Shown one piece after another: positions 63,008 through 64,000 of a DNA stretch of 64,000 nt. The DNA is from RSA9 sp036381195 (lineage in GTDB: Bacteria > Gemmatimonadota > Gemmatimonadetes > Longimicrobiales > RSA9). The position numbers were made by a program, and so were the translations under genes. The stretch spans positions 1-64,000 of the forward strand of contig DASVDH010000012.1 of the NCBI GenBank assembly GCA_036381195.1, written 5' to 3'. The notes under the pieces are model-generated. The model saw nothing but the letters and a program-made list of their open reading frames with translations, ran no database searches and had not been told where the DNA came from. Numbering within the stretch: the stretch's first letter is position 1; the number at the start of each line of letters is the position of its first letter.

Positions 63008-64000
63008 ATGCACCGCTCTGCAGGGGGCTTGCTGGGCTCACTCGCCGTCATGCTCACGACCATCGCGCCGACGCCGGCCGCGGCACAGGAAGCGCCGGTG
63101 CCGCTGCGCGTGCGCCTCGGCGGGCAGGCGCAGATCCAGTTCAACACGACCAGCGTGCATGAGGACGACGTCGCGCCCTTCCTCGACCCGGACGAGGATG
63201 TCCCCGGCTCGACCTTCGAGACGCGCCGCATCCGGCTGAGCGTGGAGGCCGCGGTCGCGGACTGGATCACGGGCCGCATCCAGCCGGACTTCGCGCTCGG
63301 CGATCTCGACCTCGCCGACGCCTGGCTGAACTTCGCCTTCGACGAGCGCGCCGAGCTCCGCGTCGGGCAGTTCAAGAAGCCGTTCAGTCTCCTCTTCCTC
63401 ACCAGCTCCTCGCTGATCCTGCCGATCGAGCGGGGCCTGCGGATCCGCCGGCTGCCGGAGGCGCTCCTCGCCGAGGGCAGGGTCGGCACGATCCTGGACG
63501 AGGCGGCCGTGCTGGGGGAGGAGCAGCAGATGCTGGACGCGCTCGGCTACCTCGGCCGTGAGATCGGCGCCGCGCTGCATGGCCGGCTCGGCCGCTTCGG
63601 CTACGAGGCCGGCGTCTTCAACGGCGAGGGGGAGGACGAGCTGGACGGGAACGACCCGAAGTCCGTCGCCGGCCGGGTCGAGTACAGGCTCGAGGGGCGG
63701 CCGGCGCGCGTGGGCCTGGCCGCCAGCTACCGCGAGACGCGGGCGTCGCTCTTCGGCGGTCCGCCGCGCGGGCTCGAGGGCATCGTCTTCTCGGTCGATG
63801 GCGAGTGGGGCGACTTCTTCCGGCCTGGCCTGCACGTGCTCGGCGAGCTCGTCCTGGGCGAGAACCTCGTGGACGGCAGCGGCCTGTGGGGCGCGCAGGT
63901 CTGGCTCGCGCTGTTCCGCGCGCGCGGCGGCGGCCGTGTCGAGGCCATCGAGCCCATCGCCCGCATCAGCTACGGCAACGCGTCGGATGCGGAAGGCGAC
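63008..64000 (+). CDS. OprP/OprO-type phosphate-selective porin (3' partial)
   Basis: Translation from ATG at 63008 is open to the window edge, so the 3' end is missing; 331 codons are present. A signal peptide (LLGSLAVMLTTIAPTPAAAQ) is followed by a mature start. The strands RVRLGGQAQIQFNTTSVHE, ETRRIRLSVEAAVADWITG and LGDLDLADAWLNFAFDERA, then VGQFKKPFSL, match the porin O/P family (PF07396). Positively charged residues seen include the KK of VGQFKKPF. Phosphate or polyphosphate uptake is the usual role, and the upstream repeats fit such regulation. Strand count cannot be judged without the C-terminus. Confidence 0.85.
   Translation, partial: MHRSAGGLLGSLAVMLTTIAPTPAAAQEAPVPLRVRLGGQAQIQFNTTSVHEDDVAPFLDPDEDVPGSTFETRRIRLSVEAAVADWITGRIQPDFALGDLDLADAWLNFAFDERAELRVGQFKKPFSLLFLTSSSLILPIERGLRIRRLPEALLAEGRVGTILDEAAVLGEEQQMLDALGYLGREIGAALHGRLGRFGYEAGVFNGEGEDELDGNDPKSVAGRVEYRLEGRPARVGLAASYRETRASLFGGPPRGLEGIVFSVDGEWGDFFRPGLHVLGELVLGENLVDGSGLWGAQVWLALFRARGGGRVEAIEPIARISYGNASDAEGD

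Overview
The window is about 64 kb of very GC-rich chromosomal DNA, densely packed with genes. No rRNA or tRNA gene was seen, so the organism must be inferred from gene content. The mix fits a Gemmatimonadota-like Gram-negative bacterium: an ECF sigma factor paired with a Ser/Thr kinase-TPR protein, CcoNO-type oxidase, outer-membrane beta-barrels, TonB and OmpA-type lipoproteins, SIMPL, DUF885 and DUF2911 proteins. This placement is inference and was not checked by phylogeny. Many genes start on GTG or ATG overlapping the preceding stop, so translationally coupled operons are common.

Layout. 1-7511 (+): a serine hydrolase/VanX-type dipeptidase fusion, a GNAT acyltransferase, an enolase-superfamily racemase, a class A beta-lactamase-like protein, an APC permease and a site-2 protease with CBS domains; the first three read as a D-amino-acid salvage route. 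7658-9406 (-): a PAS-GAF histidine kinase. 9821-11655: a small RiPP-like locus with a PqqD-type recognition protein, an HPr-kinase-like protein and, on the other strand, a 56-residue peptide carrying the complete lasso-leader motif. 12078-15471 (-): ECF sigma factor followed by a Ser/Thr kinase with TPRs. 16208-24789 (+): an eight-gene coupled operon for glycoside or surface-sugar synthesis (two SDR epimerases, two further dehydrogenases, three CgeB-type glycosyltransferases, a methyltransferase), facing a glycoside hydrolase that looks circularly permuted. 25678-30071: outer-membrane protein, Pal-like lipoprotein, an ABC ATPase without a permease, TonB-like protein. 30204-31759: a decayed RHS/polymorphic-toxin remnant with two small downstream genes, one an Imm11-type immunity protein.

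31884-39283 (-): aminotransferase, divergent Lon protease, two amidohydrolases, DUF1499 and SIMPL proteins. 39458-46298: PPC/DUF296 protein, sugar nucleotidyltransferase, M20 peptidase, HMG-lyase-like synthase, DUF885 protein, quinone oxidoreductase. 46349-48759: a PhoB/PhoR-type two-component pair whose kinase ends in a 21-bp tandem repeat array. 48886-55837: CcdA, small membrane proteins, DUF488 and a cbb3-type oxidase operon (ccoS-ccoN-ccoO and a mono-haem cytochrome). 55942-64000: DUF2911 lipoprotein, a large Ig-domain metzincin lipoprotein, a beta-barrel protein, DUF898 and M48 proteins, and the 5' part of an OprP/O-type porin preceded by 11-bp direct repeats resembling a PHO box.

Most promising for follow-up: the lasso-leader/RRE/kinase locus lacking cyclase and leader peptidase; the permuted glycoside hydrolase and its operon; the repeat-driven frameshift in the histidine kinase tail; and the PHO-box-like repeats upstream of the porin.
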